Source of the DNA: Saprospiraceae bacterium
GTDB taxonomy: Bacteria > Bacteroidota > Bacteroidia > Chitinophagales > Saprospiraceae
NCBI GenBank assembly: GCA_026982695.1
Contig: JALSGS010000034.1
Span: 248,001 to 312,000 of the forward strand
Direction of reading: 5' to 3'
Length of the DNA stretch: 64,000 bases
A model generated the notes under the pieces. The model was not told where the DNA came from. It was given only the letters and a program-made list of their open reading frames with translations, and searched no databases. The position numbers were made by a program, and so were the translations under genes. Shown here in pieces: positions 25,171-34,465 of the stretch; positions within the stretch are counted from its first letter, which is position 1; every line of letters begins with the position of its first letter.

Positions 25171-27426
25171 ATGACACACGAGTACGAAATTGAAGGTATG
25201 AGCTGCACTCATTGTGTGGAAAAAGTGACATCAGCTTTGTCTCAGATAGATGGTGTGTCCCAAGTAGAAGTTTCACTCAGTCCGCCCCGTGCACGTATAC
25301 AGATGGGCCATCACATTTCTGAGCAGCAGCTCAATGAGGCACTCACTAAGGCAGGTAACTACAGGATACGTGCAGTGCAACTCGGATCTACACATGTTCA
25401 TGATCATCGGGCTCATACTTCTGAAGGTTCGCAGGCTCATGGGCATCACGAACAGGGAAGTAATCATCATGATCATCATCGCATGATGATTGAAGACTTT
25501 AAGCGGCGGTTTTGGGTTTCATTGGTGCTCACAGTGCCTATTTTGTTCCTTTCTCCAACGATTCAGTCGTGGTTAGGCATTCGATGGCAATTTGTAGGGA
25601 GCGATTATGTGCTCTTTATACTTTCTTCTATAGTATTTGTCTATGGGGGGTGGCCTTTTCTCAAAGGGTTTGTACAAGAATGGCACAAGCGTAGTCCTGG
25701 CATGATGACACTCATCGCCATGGCTATTTCTGTGGCCTTTTTTTATTCAGCAGCGACGACTTTTGGTTTGCCAGGAAAGAGCTTTTATTGGGAGTTAGCT
25801 ACGCTGATCGACATCATGTTGGTCGGGCACTGGATTGAGATGAAGTCCATATTGGGGGCATCTCGAGCTTTGGAGTTGTTGGTGCGTATGATGCCGTCAG
25901 AGGCACATAAGATACAAGGTGAGCAGGTGGTAGAGGTGCCGGTAGAGCGCCTTCAGGTAGGTGATATCGTTTTAGTCCGACCTGGCGAGCGCATTCCAGT
26001 TGATGGAGAAGTCGTTGAAGGGAGTAGTTATGTGGATGAGAGCATGCTTACAGGAGAGTCTCGTCCAGTGAAGAAGGAAGCGGGTGAGCTAGTGACCGGC
26101 GGCTCTGTAAATGGTAATGGGTCGCTAAAGGTAAAAGTATTGCGTACGGGAAAGGACAGCTATTTGAACAAAGTGATCGCAATGGTACAGGAAGCCCAGC
26201 AAGCCAAATCGCGTATGCAGGGGCTGGCTGACCGGGCTGCACGGTGGCTTACTTTTATTGCTTTGGGTGTAGGTGTGCTAACCCTGATTGTATGGTTGTC
26301 TTTGGGCTATGATTTTGTCTTTGCCCTGGAGCGCATGGTCACGGTTATGGTGATCTCATGTCCACATGCTTTGGGGCTGGCTGTACCTTTAGTAGTAGCC
26401 ATTTCTACGGCTGTTTCTGCGCAGCACGGTTTGCTCATCCGCAATCGGACGGCATTTGAAGAGTCGCGGCGCATTACGGCCATGGTTTTCGATAAGACGG
26501 GTACACTTACTGAAGGCAAGTTTGGTGTGACGCGCTTTGATGCGGTCACTCCAGAGTGGCAAGCCGATGAGCTCTTGCGTTGGGCTGCTGCTTTGGAACA
26601 ACATTCCGAGCACCCCATTGCTGTAGGTATTGTAGAAAAAGCCAACCAGATGGGCATGGCCTTACCTCAGGTGGTGAATTTTCAGTCTATTACAGGTAAA
26701 GGAGTGCAGGGAAAGATCAATGGTCAGAAAGTGGCAATTGTCAGTCCTGGCTATTTAGAGGAGCAAGGTATTCGCCTGCCTCAAGAAGCTTGGAGTAGCG
26801 AAGCTGAAACGGTAGTTTTTGTCCTAATAGAAGACAAACTAGCGGGCTATATTGCTTTGGCAGATCAGATTCGTCCTGAATCGCCTAAGGCAGTAGCTGC
26901 CTTCCGAAAAATGGGTATTAAGGTCTTTATGGCTACTGGCGATAATCGGCAAGTAGCTGAAGCAGTGAGTCGTTTGCTACAGTTGGATGGTTTCTTTGCA
27001 GAGGTATTGCCTCACGAAAAGGTCAGCATTATCAAGGATCTACAAAGCGAAGGTGAGTTTGTAGCTATGACTGGTGATGGAGTTAACGATGCACCGGCTT
27101 TGGCGCAAGCCGATATTGGTATAGCAGTAGGGAGTGGTACTGACATTGCTGCGGAAACGGCTGATATTATTTTGGTAAACTCCACCCCTACCGATATCCT
27201 AAATCTCATCCAATTTGGAAGAGCTACTTATGCCAAAATGATCCAGAACCTCGTATGGGCTACTAGCTACAACGCTTTTGCCATACCATTGGCTGCAGGT
27301 GTGCTCTACAAGTGGGGGTTTGTATTAAGCCCTGCTATTGGTGCTGTATTCATGAGCCTCAGTACGGTGATTGTTGCTATTAATGCGCAGTTGCTAAAAG
27401 GAAAAATGCGCCGTACCATCCATTAA
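25171..27426 (+). CDS. Copper-translocating P1B-type ATPase, CopB-like
   Basis: 751 residues. The domains are an N-terminal HMA domain with GMSCTHC (about 9-15); a His-rich linker (about 74-105, many HxH and HH); TM helices; the actuator domain with TGES; the TM6 metal motif CPH ([11 protein letters not shown]); phosphorylation site [12 protein letters not shown]-binding HP (EHPIAVG); and the hinge [19 protein letters not shown], not CPC, with [12 protein letters not shown] and [15 protein letters not shown] in the last helices, marks the CopB (P1B-3) group. It exports copper from cytoplasm to periplasm. It is transcribed alone, between two terminators. Confidence 0.93.
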   Translation: MTHEYEIEGMSCTHCVEKVTSALSQIDGVSQVEVSLSPPRARIQMGHHISEQQLNEALTKAGNYRIRAVQLGSTHVHDHRAHTSEGSQAHGHHEQGSNHHDHHRMMIEDFKRRFWVSLVLTVPILFLSPTIQSWLGIRWQFVGSDYVLFILSSIVFVYGGWPFLKGFVQEWHKRSPGMMTLIAMAISVAFFYSAATTFGLPGKSFYWELATLIDIMLVGHWIEMKSILGASRALELLVRMMPSEAHKIQGEQVVEVPVERLQVGDIVLVRPGERIPVDGEVVEGSSYVDESMLTGESRPVKKEAGELVTGGSVNGNGSLKVKVLRTGKDSYLNKVIAMVQEAQQAKSRMQGLADRAARWLTFIALGVGVLTLIVWLSLGYDFVFALERMVTVMVISCPHALGLAVPLVVAISTAVSAQHGLLIRNRTAFEESRRITAMVFDKTGTLTEGKFGVTRFDAVTPEWQADELLRWAAALEQHSEHPIAVGIVEKANQMGMALPQVVNFQSITGKGVQGKINGQKVAIVSPGYLEEQGIRLPQEAWSSEAETVVFVLIEDKLAGYIALADQIRPESPKAVAAFRKMGIKVFMATGDNRQVAEAVSRLLQLDGFFAEVLPHEKVSIIKDLQSEGEFVAMTGDGVNDAPALAQADIGIAVGSGTDIAAETADIILVNSTPTDILNLIQFGRATYAKMIQNLVWATSYNAFAIPLAAGVLYKWGFVLSPAIGAVFMSLSTVIVAINAQLLKGKMRRTIH

Positions 27427-27447
27427 AGGCATATTAAATAGAAATCG

Positions 27448-27487
27448 AAGCCCCCGTTGCAACTCATGAGCGCAAATAGGGGGCTTT
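27448..27487 (+). terminator. Terminator after the copper ATPase gene
   Basis: The outer stem AAGCCCCC/GGGGGCTT (27448-27455 with 27479-27486) and inner TTGC/GCAA pair stack to form a long hairpin 21 bp after the stop. The U-tract is short (TTTGTGTG). Confidence 0.7.
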
Positions 27488-27545
27488 GTGTGTAAAGAGG
27501 GAAGTGATTTATGTCAATTTTTAACGCTTTGTTTAAATAACTGGA

Positions 27546-27576
27546 TTGATTTCTGATAACAAATCTCACTACCTTG
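27546..27576 (+). promoter_or_regulatory. Possible promoter of the HMA-thioredoxin gene (TTG-N21-TACCTTG)
   Basis: TTG at 27546-27548 and TACCTTG at 27570-27576 have the spacing of Bacteroidota promoters, but the -7 box lacks one T. It lies about 33 bp upstream of the ATG at 27610. Confidence 0.35.
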
Positions 27577-27609
27577 CTACTGTATTTATGTAGTGAAAGT
27601 GTATGAGAT

Positions 27610-28275
27610 ATGAAGGTATATAGTTGGGCTGTGTTGTTAGGTTTGATTTTGGGGATGTTTGTACAGGGCCTTGCCCAGGCGCGTTTGGAGTTCAAAGTGG
27701 AAGGAATGAGTTGTGCGCAATGTGCGCGCACTGCCACGCAGGTGCTTTCAGAGATGCGAGGTGTAGATAGTGCCTACGTGAATTTTGACTCGAAAAAGGC
27801 GGTAGTAATAGGAGATGCCAAACAGTTAAGTTCGGAAAAGGTGAAACGCACACTTCAGGAGCATACCAGCTTTGAAGCAGTTTTTCCAGGAGAGTCGCTA
27901 CCCAAGCCGCTTACAGCACAAGAGCGAAGCCAACTCGACTATCAGGTGATAAAGGGAGGACAAAAATTGGACTTTGCAGATTATTTGGCGGGTAGAAAGC
28001 TGACAATCTTTGACTTTTATGCCGATTGGTGTGGGCCTTGCCGGGTGTTTTCCCCAAAACTGGAGCGGCTGTTGCTCGGCTATTCAGATGTGGCCTTGCG
28101 CAAGGTGGATATAGTCAATTGGGACTCACCTGTGGCCCAACAGCTTACAAAAACTTATCGGATGCCAGCACTACCTTTTGTACTCATATTTAACGAAAAA
28201 GAAAAGCTGATAGGGAAAGTGGTAGGCAATGAGATCGAGAAAGTGAAAAAAATTTTGGATAAACACTTGAAATAG
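27610..28275 (+). CDS. Secreted HMA-thioredoxin fusion protein
   Basis: 221 residues. A signal peptide (about 1-24, ending GLAQ) is followed by an HMA domain (about 25-95) with EGMSCAQCA, and then a thioredoxin domain (about 115-220) with YADWCGPCR and the cis-proline region MPALPFV. It joins a copper-binding domain to a CxxC oxidoreductase in one exported protein. That fits delivering copper to, or reducing, thiol ligands in the periplasm, similar in idea to Sco/TlpA-type metallochaperones. The fusion is visible directly; its role is inferred. The next gene starts 28 bp later and probably shares its transcript. Confidence 0.85.
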   Translation: MKVYSWAVLLGLILGMFVQGLAQARLEFKVEGMSCAQCARTATQVLSEMRGVDSAYVNFDSKKAVVIGDAKQLSSEKVKRTLQEHTSFEAVFPGESLPKPLTAQERSQLDYQVIKGGQKLDFADYLAGRKLTIFDFYADWCGPCRVFSPKLERLLLGYSDVALRKVDIVNWDSPVAQQLTKTYRMPALPFVLIFNEKEKLIGKVVGNEIEKVKKILDKHLK

Positions 28276-28303
28276 TGGCTCCATTAAGCAAAATGCATGC
28301 CTT

Positions 28304-29359
28304 ATGTGCCTCTTCCGCTATCTGCTTGTTGTGATCGCATTATTTCCCTTGATACCTGATAAGAAATTGCATGCCCAGGCGTGTCCTGCTTGTAGCAATC
28401 CCGCACTGCAGAGCAGTGAAAAGCTAGATGCGGGCTTAGATACACTTCGCAAAGGCACTTGGCGCCTGACGTTGAATATGACCAATGGTTTTGACTATCA
28501 GGGTGGACATCCCAATTGGAAGGGCTTATCAGAAGAGGGAGTAGTCATTGATGTGCCTTTGCACGAGCACATTGTTTCACTTGATTTTTGGCGGACCGAG
28601 TTGGCTGTTGAATACAACCTTGCAACTAATTGGTCTGTATGGTTGCGTGTGCCTTATGATATCAAAGACCAAACAGCAACAGTACGGTTTGTGGAATTTG
28701 CAACCCCTGAGGAACAAGCTGCTATTTTGCGCAATAGAGACATTCACCATCGCACAGAGACCTACATAGGCTTTAGCGACTTTCGCCTATTTGCTGCTCG
28801 GCGCATACACCACTTGTTGTTTCCTTCCAGTCGTTTGGATCTGGCATGGGGTGTTTCGCTACCGGTGGGTGCGACAGAAGAAGATCCTTTAGTAGCTGGC
28901 GGAAATGGTGAGGAACATCTACACATCCAATTTGGTACGGGCACTTTTGATCCGCTCTTTGAACTGCACTATACATTGGCTTTGTCTAGATATTTGTCCT
29001 TTGCACTGTTTAGCATGAATCGCCTGTCGCTTTACGAAAATGCAAAGGGCTATCGAGGCCCCCTTGAAACAACCAGTGGCGCTGCAATAGGCATCGATGC
29101 TACGGCATGGCTTACGCCACGCATCACGGTGGCCAACTTTTCGCAAAGTTGGGCTTACTGGAATGGTGTGAGAGACCCCAACTCGGGCTTAGTGTCTTGG
29201 AATGCCACTTTGCACCTGACCTTTCGGCTGAAAAACGGGTTGACCCTCACGCCCGCTTATCGCTATCCGATTCGCCAGCGCACACTCTCGGATGAAGGCG
29301 ATACCTTCCAGTATGGGCCCACTGTACTGCTCAACGTGTCGTATGCCCCTTTTCGGTAG
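28304..29359 (+). CDS. Predicted outer-membrane beta-barrel protein of the metal cluster
   Basis: 351 residues. The signal peptide is followed by a CxxC (ACPACSNPAL) at the start of the mature protein, then alternating amphipathic strands up to a C-terminal aromatic-basic end (YAPFR). The layout resembles transporter-like barrels of the phenol-degradation MetA family, which recur in heavy-metal islands. The CxxC plug-like start suggests metal contact. It is 28 bp downstream of the HMA-thioredoxin gene and is the last gene of the cluster. The exact family is uncertain. Confidence 0.65.
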   Translation: MCLFRYLLVVIALFPLIPDKKLHAQACPACSNPALQSSEKLDAGLDTLRKGTWRLTLNMTNGFDYQGGHPNWKGLSEEGVVIDVPLHEHIVSLDFWRTELAVEYNLATNWSVWLRVPYDIKDQTATVRFVEFATPEEQAAILRNRDIHHRTETYIGFSDFRLFAARRIHHLLFPSSRLDLAWGVSLPVGATEEDPLVAGGNGEEHLHIQFGTGTFDPLFELHYTLALSRYLSFALFSMNRLSLYENAKGYRGPLETTSGAAIGIDATAWLTPRITVANFSQSWAYWNGVRDPNSGLVSWNATLHLTFRLKNGLTLTPAYRYPIRQRTLSDEGDTFQYGPTVLLNVSYAPFR

Positions 29360-29443
29360 ATAAAGAGGCATTATTAGTGTTCTTTTGACAAGTGCGTCTC
29401 GGTTTAGTTCATGCGCTACCCAAGGGGGAAAGGTGATTTTTGC

Positions 29444-29474
29444 TTGAAAGAGTTGGCATGCACTCCTACCTTTG
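29444..29474 (+). promoter_or_regulatory. Promoter TTG-N20-TACCTTTG next to the start codon
   Basis: TTG at 29444-29446 and TACCTTTG at 29467-29474 have the usual spacing. The -7 box ends 5 bp before the ATG at 29480, so the mRNA should be leaderless or nearly so. Confidence 0.6.
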
Positions 29475-29479
29475 CCGCC

Positions 29480-30991
29480 ATGATGGAGAAAGGTGCTTTT
29501 GCAAAATGGATATTGGCTTTTGTGATTCTTGTAGTTGCTGTGCTGTGGTCCTCCTGTACGCCAGAGGATATGATCTTGGACGATTCCACAGCACAGCTGG
29601 AGTTTTCTACAGACACATTGCGCTTCGATACGATATTTACACAGCTAGGCTCAGCTACGCGTACGCTCAAGGTGTACAACCGGTATGACAAGCGAGTGCG
29701 CATCGATCGCATTGCTTTTACTCAGGGCAGTGTGTCGCGTTTTCGCATGAACATCAATGGCTGGATGGGAAAGGAAATAACTGATGTCGAAATCTTGCCA
29801 CACGATAGCATCTATGTATTTGTAGAGGTGACGATTGATCCGGATCAGCCTCCTTCTGTCAGTCCATTCATCTTTACCGAAGACTTGCTCTTTGAATGGA
29901 ATGAGCATAGTCAGCGTGTAGTATTGGAAGCTTGGGGGCAAAATGCCAATTACATCCCTTCGCGCTTTCACAAAGATAGCATAGTGGTATTTGAGTGTAA
30001 TGGGGGCGAAGTAGTTTGGGATGATCCTAAGCCGTATGTAGTGTACGGGATTGTCGCTTTTGAGGATTGTACATTGCGCATTCCTGCTGGAGTGCGAATT
30101 TATGTGCATGGCGGCTTGACGCGTACAGAAGATGAGCAGGGTAATCCTTTGATTTACAATAGTGGGCGTCTGTTTATTGGACCTAATGGTCGTTTAGTAG
30201 TCGAAGGGACGCTCGATGAGCCGGTAATCTTTGAGGGCGACCGGCTCGAGCCCGAGTTTGCCGATGAGCCGGGACAATGGACAGGAATCATCTTTGCTCC
30301 GGGCAGTACGGGTAACAGCATTGAACATGCCGTTATACGCAATTCGCTTGTTGGGGTATGGGTGGACTCGGCCGCACAGCTCAGCTTGCGCAATACGCGC
30401 ATTTACAACACTACGGGATCGGCTGTGGTTGGGCGCCATGCCACTATCACAGCAGGCAATTGCCTGTTTTACAATTGTGGTGCTGATGCAGTGCGATTGG
30501 GGCATGGAGGGACATACCGCTTTGATTATTGTACGCTGGCTAGTTATGGGGTGGATGCAGGGGCACTTAGCCTGAGCAATGGTATTTGCTATGATCCGCT
30601 GTGCCAAAATTTCGACATCAATAAGCTGTTTGCGCGCTTTAGAAACTGCATTATAGCTGGCTCGCGTCGCGATGAGATTAGCCTTAGCGATTTTACTTCT
30701 GGGCAAGATCCAGCACTGTTCGATTACCGATTGCAGTATTGTGTAGTACGTGTGGATGAACTACTGGATGAGCCTAATGGCTATCCTGACTTTTTCAGTT
30801 ATTGCGATCCTTGCATCAATGTGGCGTTTGACACACCTTTATTTGCCAATGTAGCAGAAGATGATTACCACCTGGATTCTCTTTCTGTAGCCATTGGATT
30901 GGCGCAGCCACTAATGGGGTTTGAGCTCGATTTGGAAGGCTGGATGCGTGATGATGCTCCAGATGCTGGATGCTTGGAATGGCACCCTTGA
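29480..30991 (+). CDS. Lipoprotein with right-handed beta-helix repeats
   Basis: 503 residues from the ATG at 29480, which gives a lipoprotein signal with lipobox cysteine (LWSSCTPED); the longer frame from 29411 would place coding sequence over the promoter. After a beta-sandwich-like region (about 35-140, with LEFSTDTLRFDTIFTQLG) come parallel beta-helix repeats such as GNSIEHAVIRNSLVGVWV and NTRIYNTTGSAVVG. The family is conserved in Bacteroidota with unknown function; such helices often bind carbohydrate. No neighbour shares a clear pathway with it. Confidence 0.75.
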   Translation: MMEKGAFAKWILAFVILVVAVLWSSCTPEDMILDDSTAQLEFSTDTLRFDTIFTQLGSATRTLKVYNRYDKRVRIDRIAFTQGSVSRFRMNINGWMGKEITDVEILPHDSIYVFVEVTIDPDQPPSVSPFIFTEDLLFEWNEHSQRVVLEAWGQNANYIPSRFHKDSIVVFECNGGEVVWDDPKPYVVYGIVAFEDCTLRIPAGVRIYVHGGLTRTEDEQGNPLIYNSGRLFIGPNGRLVVEGTLDEPVIFEGDRLEPEFADEPGQWTGIIFAPGSTGNSIEHAVIRNSLVGVWVDSAAQLSLRNTRIYNTTGSAVVGRHATITAGNCLFYNCGADAVRLGHGGTYRFDYCTLASYGVDAGALSLSNGICYDPLCQNFDINKLFARFRNCIIAGSRRDEISLSDFTSGQDPALFDYRLQYCVVRVDELLDEPNGYPDFFSYCDPCINVAFDTPLFANVAEDDYHLDSLSVAIGLAQPLMGFELDLEGWMRDDAPDAGCLEWHP

Positions 30992-31685
30992 TATCATTTG
31001 CGTACTGATAGGCTGTAGCCCAAGTATCAATGGACAGAGAAGGGCTTTTTGATGCTACTCGTGATCGGTATTTACTTTCCACAGATTGCATCGTTGTGAC
31101 TCATTGTATTAGCGCATGTCTTTTGCGGCAAGTACGCTCAAGGGTAAGCTGTGGTCTTGGTTGCTGTATTTAAACGAACCACAACGTCTGATGATATATA
31201 GGGCCTTCGATAGTGTTGGGTGTTGGATGATAGCCATATGGCTCCTTATTGGGCATAGATAGGATAACAATGAGATAGCTGCACGACATGTGCTACTTTG
31301 ACCGCTGAGGGTATGGCGAAAGCTGGCCGCGGCCGTGCGCCCAGTATCGTGTGTTGACTAAAGCGACGATCTGACAAGTGCCCACTGTCCCATCCTTTTG
31401 CGATAGCTACGCGCTTTGTATTTACCCTTACGGGTAGTGAGTTAGCCGATTTGCGCATTTAGATCATGGCGATGAATGACAAAATCGTGCGCTAGATTGG
31501 CATAAGTGAGTTAAGTTCTGTGTGCGTATGGGGCTCGAACAGATATTTATAGTGTGCTTTTAGCGCGCGGCGTGTACTTGTATCACCTATGTGGTGTGCA
31601 AGGCCGATGGTTATGAATACGAGTTAATGGATGATGGTATGGGTGTTTCTTCAAAAGGGGTTTTGGCAAAATGGTGCTCCTGCGT
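30992..31685. other. Gap of about 700 bp with no supported gene
   Basis: No open frame with sensible composition was found on either strand. A perfect 10-bp palindrome GGCCGCGGCC and a small TACCC/GGGTA inverted repeat are present but not informative. It is long for this compact window and may be a decayed gene or an RNA gene. Confidence 0.5.
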
Positions 31686-31724
31686 TAAAAAATAAACCCG
31701 CTTGGCCAAGGATGCCAAGCGGGC
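31686..31724 (-). terminator. Terminator of groEL
   Basis: On the - strand the stem CCCGCTTGGC/GCCAAGCGGG (31714-31723 with 31697-31706 on the + strand) is followed by TTTATTTTTT. It lies about 40 bp after the groEL stop. Confidence 0.85.
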
Positions 31725-31761
31725 TGCAGTATTACCTGCACTTCTCAAACCTTCGAGCGTA

Positions 31762-33399
31762 TTAGTTATACATCGCATCTTCATACATGCCAGCAGCGTT
31801 ACCTGCTGGTTCTTTTTTCTCGGGCTTTTCTGTGAGTGTGCAGTTGGTCAGCAGAATCATACCTGCTACCGAGGCTGCATTCTCCAAGGCGACCCGAGTG
31901 ACTTTGGTAGGATCTATGACGCCAGCTTTTTTCAGATCTTCGAATTGGCCGGTACGCGCATTATAGCCAAAGGCGTCTTTGCCTTCCAGCACTTTCTGTA
32001 GCACTACCGAACCCTCCAAGCCGGCATTTTCAGCTATGGTGCGAAGCGGCTTCGATAGGGACTTGCGCACGATGTCCACACCGATTTGCTCGTCTTCGTT
32101 ATCCCATTTAACGTCTTTGAGTGCCTCAATAGCCCGTACTAAGGCTACACCACCACCTGGTACGATGCCTTCTTCTACTGCTGCGCGCGTAGCGTGTAGT
32201 GCATCATTGACGCGGTCTTTCTTTTCTTTCATCTCGACTTCAGTAGCGGCACCTACATAGAGTACGGCTACCCCGCCGGCCAGCTTAGCCAAGCGTTCTT
32301 GCAACTTTTCACGGTCGTAATCACTAGTGGTGGTTTCAATTTGCTGTTTGATCTGGTTGATACGGGCTTTAATGAGTTGTTCATCTCCCTTGCCACCAAC
32401 GATCGTGGTGTTGTCTTTGTCTATCTTAATTTTTTCAGCCTGGCCGAGCATGTCGAGTGTTACGTTCTCCAGCTTGTAGCCTTTCTCTTCACTTATTACG
32501 GTGCCACCCGTCAAGATAGCGATATCTTCAAGCATGGCCTTACGGCGATCGCCGAAGCCAGGTGCCTTTACAGCAACGGCCTGTAGGGTACCACGTAGGC
32601 GGTTTACTACTAATGTGCTCAGGGCCGAACCTTCTACATCTTCGGCAATAATGAGCAATGGGCGGCTTTGTTGGGCTACCAGCTCTAGTGCGGGGAGCAA
32701 GTCTTTGATGTTAGAGATCTTCTTGTCGTGGATCAGGATATAGGGGTTTTCATATTCCACGACCATCTGCTCAGTGTTGGTCACGAAATAGGGCGACAGA
32801 TAGCCGCGGTCAAACTGCATACCCTGTACTTCTTCTACGTAAGTTTCGGTGCCTTTGGCTTCTTCCACTGTAATCACACCATCAGTAGTGACGCGCTTCA
32901 TGGCGTCTGCAATAAGGCGACCGATTTCTTCATCGTTGTTTGACGAGATGGTAGCTACTTGACGAATTTTGTCAAAATCGTCGGCTACATGTTCTGACTG
33001 TTGTTTGAGGTGATTGACTACTGCGTTTACGGCCTTGTCAATGCCGCGTTTCAGGTCGATGGGGTTAGCCCCTGCAGTAACGTTCTTGAGGCCTGCAGCT
33101 ACCATTGCTTGGGCCAAGATGGTTGCAGTGGTCGTGCCATCACCAGCTACATCAGAGGTTTTGCTCGCTACTTCTTTGATCAATTGGGCGCCCATGTTTT
33201 CTATGGGGTCTTCCAGTTCTACTTCTTTAGCTACTGTTACCCCATCTTTGGTTACATGAGGTGCACCAAAGCTCTTTTGAATGACGACATTACGACCTTT
33301 AGGTCCTAAAGTGACGCGTACTGCATTGGCCAATTTGTCCAGTCCTGCTTTGAGCTTTTCTTGAGCAGTAGTATCGAAGAAGATTTGCTTTGCTGCCAT
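31762..33399 (-). CDS. groL: Chaperonin GroEL (60 kDa)
   Basis: 545 residues from the ATG at 33399 ([15 protein letters not shown]); a 10-residue upstream extension is lysine-rich and atypical. Group I chaperonin segments are clear: [18 protein letters not shown], the ATP-binding [15 protein letters not shown], and [12 protein letters not shown]. It forms the double-ring folding chamber with GroES. The C-terminus ends [11 protein letters not shown], with no GGM repeat tail, unlike most bacterial GroELs. It follows groES on the same strand with a 60-bp spacer and ends in a strong terminator. Confidence 0.98.
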   Translation of the reverse strand: MAAKQIFFDTTAQEKLKAGLDKLANAVRVTLGPKGRNVVIQKSFGAPHVTKDGVTVAKEVELEDPIENMGAQLIKEVASKTSDVAGDGTTTATILAQAMVAAGLKNVTAGANPIDLKRGIDKAVNAVVNHLKQQSEHVADDFDKIRQVATISSNNDEEIGRLIADAMKRVTTDGVITVEEAKGTETYVEEVQGMQFDRGYLSPYFVTNTEQMVVEYENPYILIHDKKISNIKDLLPALELVAQQSRPLLIIAEDVEGSALSTLVVNRLRGTLQAVAVKAPGFGDRRKAMLEDIAILTGGTVISEEKGYKLENVTLDMLGQAEKIKIDKDNTTIVGGKGDEQLIKARINQIKQQIETTTSDYDREKLQERLAKLAGGVAVLYVGAATEVEMKEKKDRVNDALHATRAAVEEGIVPGGGVALVRAIEALKDVKWDNEDEQIGVDIVRKSLSKPLRTIAENAGLEGSVVLQKVLEGKDAFGYNARTGQFEDLKKAGVIDPTKVTRVALENAASVAGMILLTNCTLTEKPEKKEPAGNAAGMYEDAMYN

Positions 33400-33459
33400 A
33401 GTGTCTTTCGATTTTTTGGTTTTTGTCAATAATAATCTATATGTGTAATGATTTTGTTA

Positions 33460-33741
33460 TTAGTTGAGTACTGCGAGGATCTCGTCTTCACGCATGACTA
33501 AATACTCCTCTCCGTTGTACTCAAACTTCTGCCCCGCATATTTGCCGAACAGCACCTTGTCGCCTTCTTTGACGTGCATTTTGTAGTCCTCTTTACCTGG
33601 ACCTACTGCTACGATTTCACCCATTTGGGGTTGTTCTTTTGCCGTGTCGGGAATGATGATTCCTCCCTTTGTTTTTTCTTCTGCGGGAGCAGGCTTTACT
33701 ACTACGCGATCGTTGATAGGCTTGAAACTTACCTTGCTCAT
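33460..33741 (-). CDS. groS: Co-chaperonin GroES (10 kDa)
   Basis: 93 residues starting at [19 protein letters not shown]; a longer upstream frame is rejected because this start fits the family and has a Shine-Dalgarno. The mobile loop ([19 protein letters not shown]) and roof region [19 protein letters not shown] are present. It caps the GroEL ring. It is first in the groES-groEL operon. Confidence 0.97.
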   Translation of the reverse strand: MSKVSFKPINDRVVVKPAPAEEKTKGGIIIPDTAKEQPQMGEIVAVGPGKEDYKMHVKEGDKVLFGKYAGQKFEYNGEEYLVMREDEILAVLN

Positions 33742-33748
33742 AGAAACG

Positions 33749-33756
33749 CTCCTTTT
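33749..33756 (-). promoter_or_regulatory. Strong Shine-Dalgarno AAAAGGAG for groES
   Basis: It lies 7 bp before the groES ATG on the - strand. Clear Shine-Dalgarno sequences are rare in this window and in this phylum, so this one supports the chosen start and suggests strong translation. Confidence 0.7.
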
Positions 33757-33886
33757 AAGGGTTTGACAAAAAAGATTTGGTGATACGATACAGTCGTTTT
33801 GTTTATTTTTACTGATGCACAAAGCAATAGTGTTTTGCCTGTTTGCCTATTTGTTGTTTGTATCTAGCCCGTAGTGTTTGTAGTGC

Positions 33887-33927
33887 AAAGCCGTGGGCAA
33901 GGGAATGGAAACATCTACCCACGGCTT
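33887..33927 (-). terminator. Hairpin after hsp20
   Basis: The perfect stem AAAGCCGTGGG/CCCACGGCTTT (33887-33897 with 33918-33927 plus one) lies 15 bp after the hsp20 stop. There is no U-tract on the - strand, so it may protect the mRNA end and not terminate on its own. Confidence 0.5.
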
Positions 33928-33941
33928 TACTTTCAAGCCAC

Positions 33942-34391
33942 TTACTTGACGGCAATCAATCGAGGTGCTTTCTTGCGCACTTCTTCCTTTTTGGGAATCA
34001 TTAGCCGCAACAGGCCATTTTCGTAAGTGGCTTTGATGTGCTCTTCATCTACCACATCTTCGTTGAGGGTGAAGGTGCGGTAGAACGACTGGTACGAGAA
34101 CTCGCGCCGCAGGTAGCGTTCGCCTTCTTTGAGTTCTTGCTCGTCCTTGCGCTCGCTGCTAATGGTCAGCACGTTGTCCTTCAGCTCGATTTTGAAGTCC
34201 TTTTTGTTCATCCCTGGTGCTGCCATTTCTACGATGTAGCTTTCTGGGGTTTCAATGATATTGACAGCAGGGATGGTCGTGCGCGTGGACGAGAAGTGGT
34301 TGGTAGTCCAGTCGAACCAGTCGCGCGTAAAGAAGTCATCGAAATAGCGCATTACACTAGGCATCAGCGATTCGGTGCGTACCAGCGTCAT
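33942..34391 (-). CDS. Small heat shock protein, Hsp20/alpha-crystallin family
   Basis: 149 residues. The alpha-crystallin domain (about 40-140) has VEMAAPGMNKKDFKIEL, YLRREFSYQSFYRTFTL and the closing ENGLLRLMIPKKEE, in which the usual GVLxLxxPK motif reads GLLRLMIPK. It is an ATP-independent holdase that binds unfolding proteins. It lies just upstream of groES-groEL on the same strand, so the region is a small chaperone cluster. The leader carries a stem-loop at 34441-34465. Confidence 0.95.
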   Translation of the reverse strand: MTLVRTESLMPSVMRYFDDFFTRDWFDWTTNHFSSTRTTIPAVNIIETPESYIVEMAAPGMNKKDFKIELKDNVLTISSERKDEQELKEGERYLRREFSYQSFYRTFTLNEDVVDEEHIKATYENGLLRLMIPKKEEVRKKAPRLIAVK

Positions 34392-34440
34392 AGTTCTCCA
34401 GTTTTAAAGGTTAAACCATCGATGATTTGAACCTTACACT

Positions 34441-34465
34441 GGAAGCACCTTTTGTGTGCACTTCC
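34441..34465 (-). promoter_or_regulatory. Stem-loop in the hsp20 leader
   Basis: On the - strand GGAAG-TG-CAC pairs with GTG-CTTCC around a 7-base loop, about 50 bp before the hsp20 ATG. It does not cover the start codon, so a thermosensor role is only a possibility. Confidence 0.35.

Noticed and set aside
31246-31458. 70-codon frame on the - strand in the gap before groEL
   Set aside because: No motif, no promoter and poor composition; not strong enough to report as a gene.
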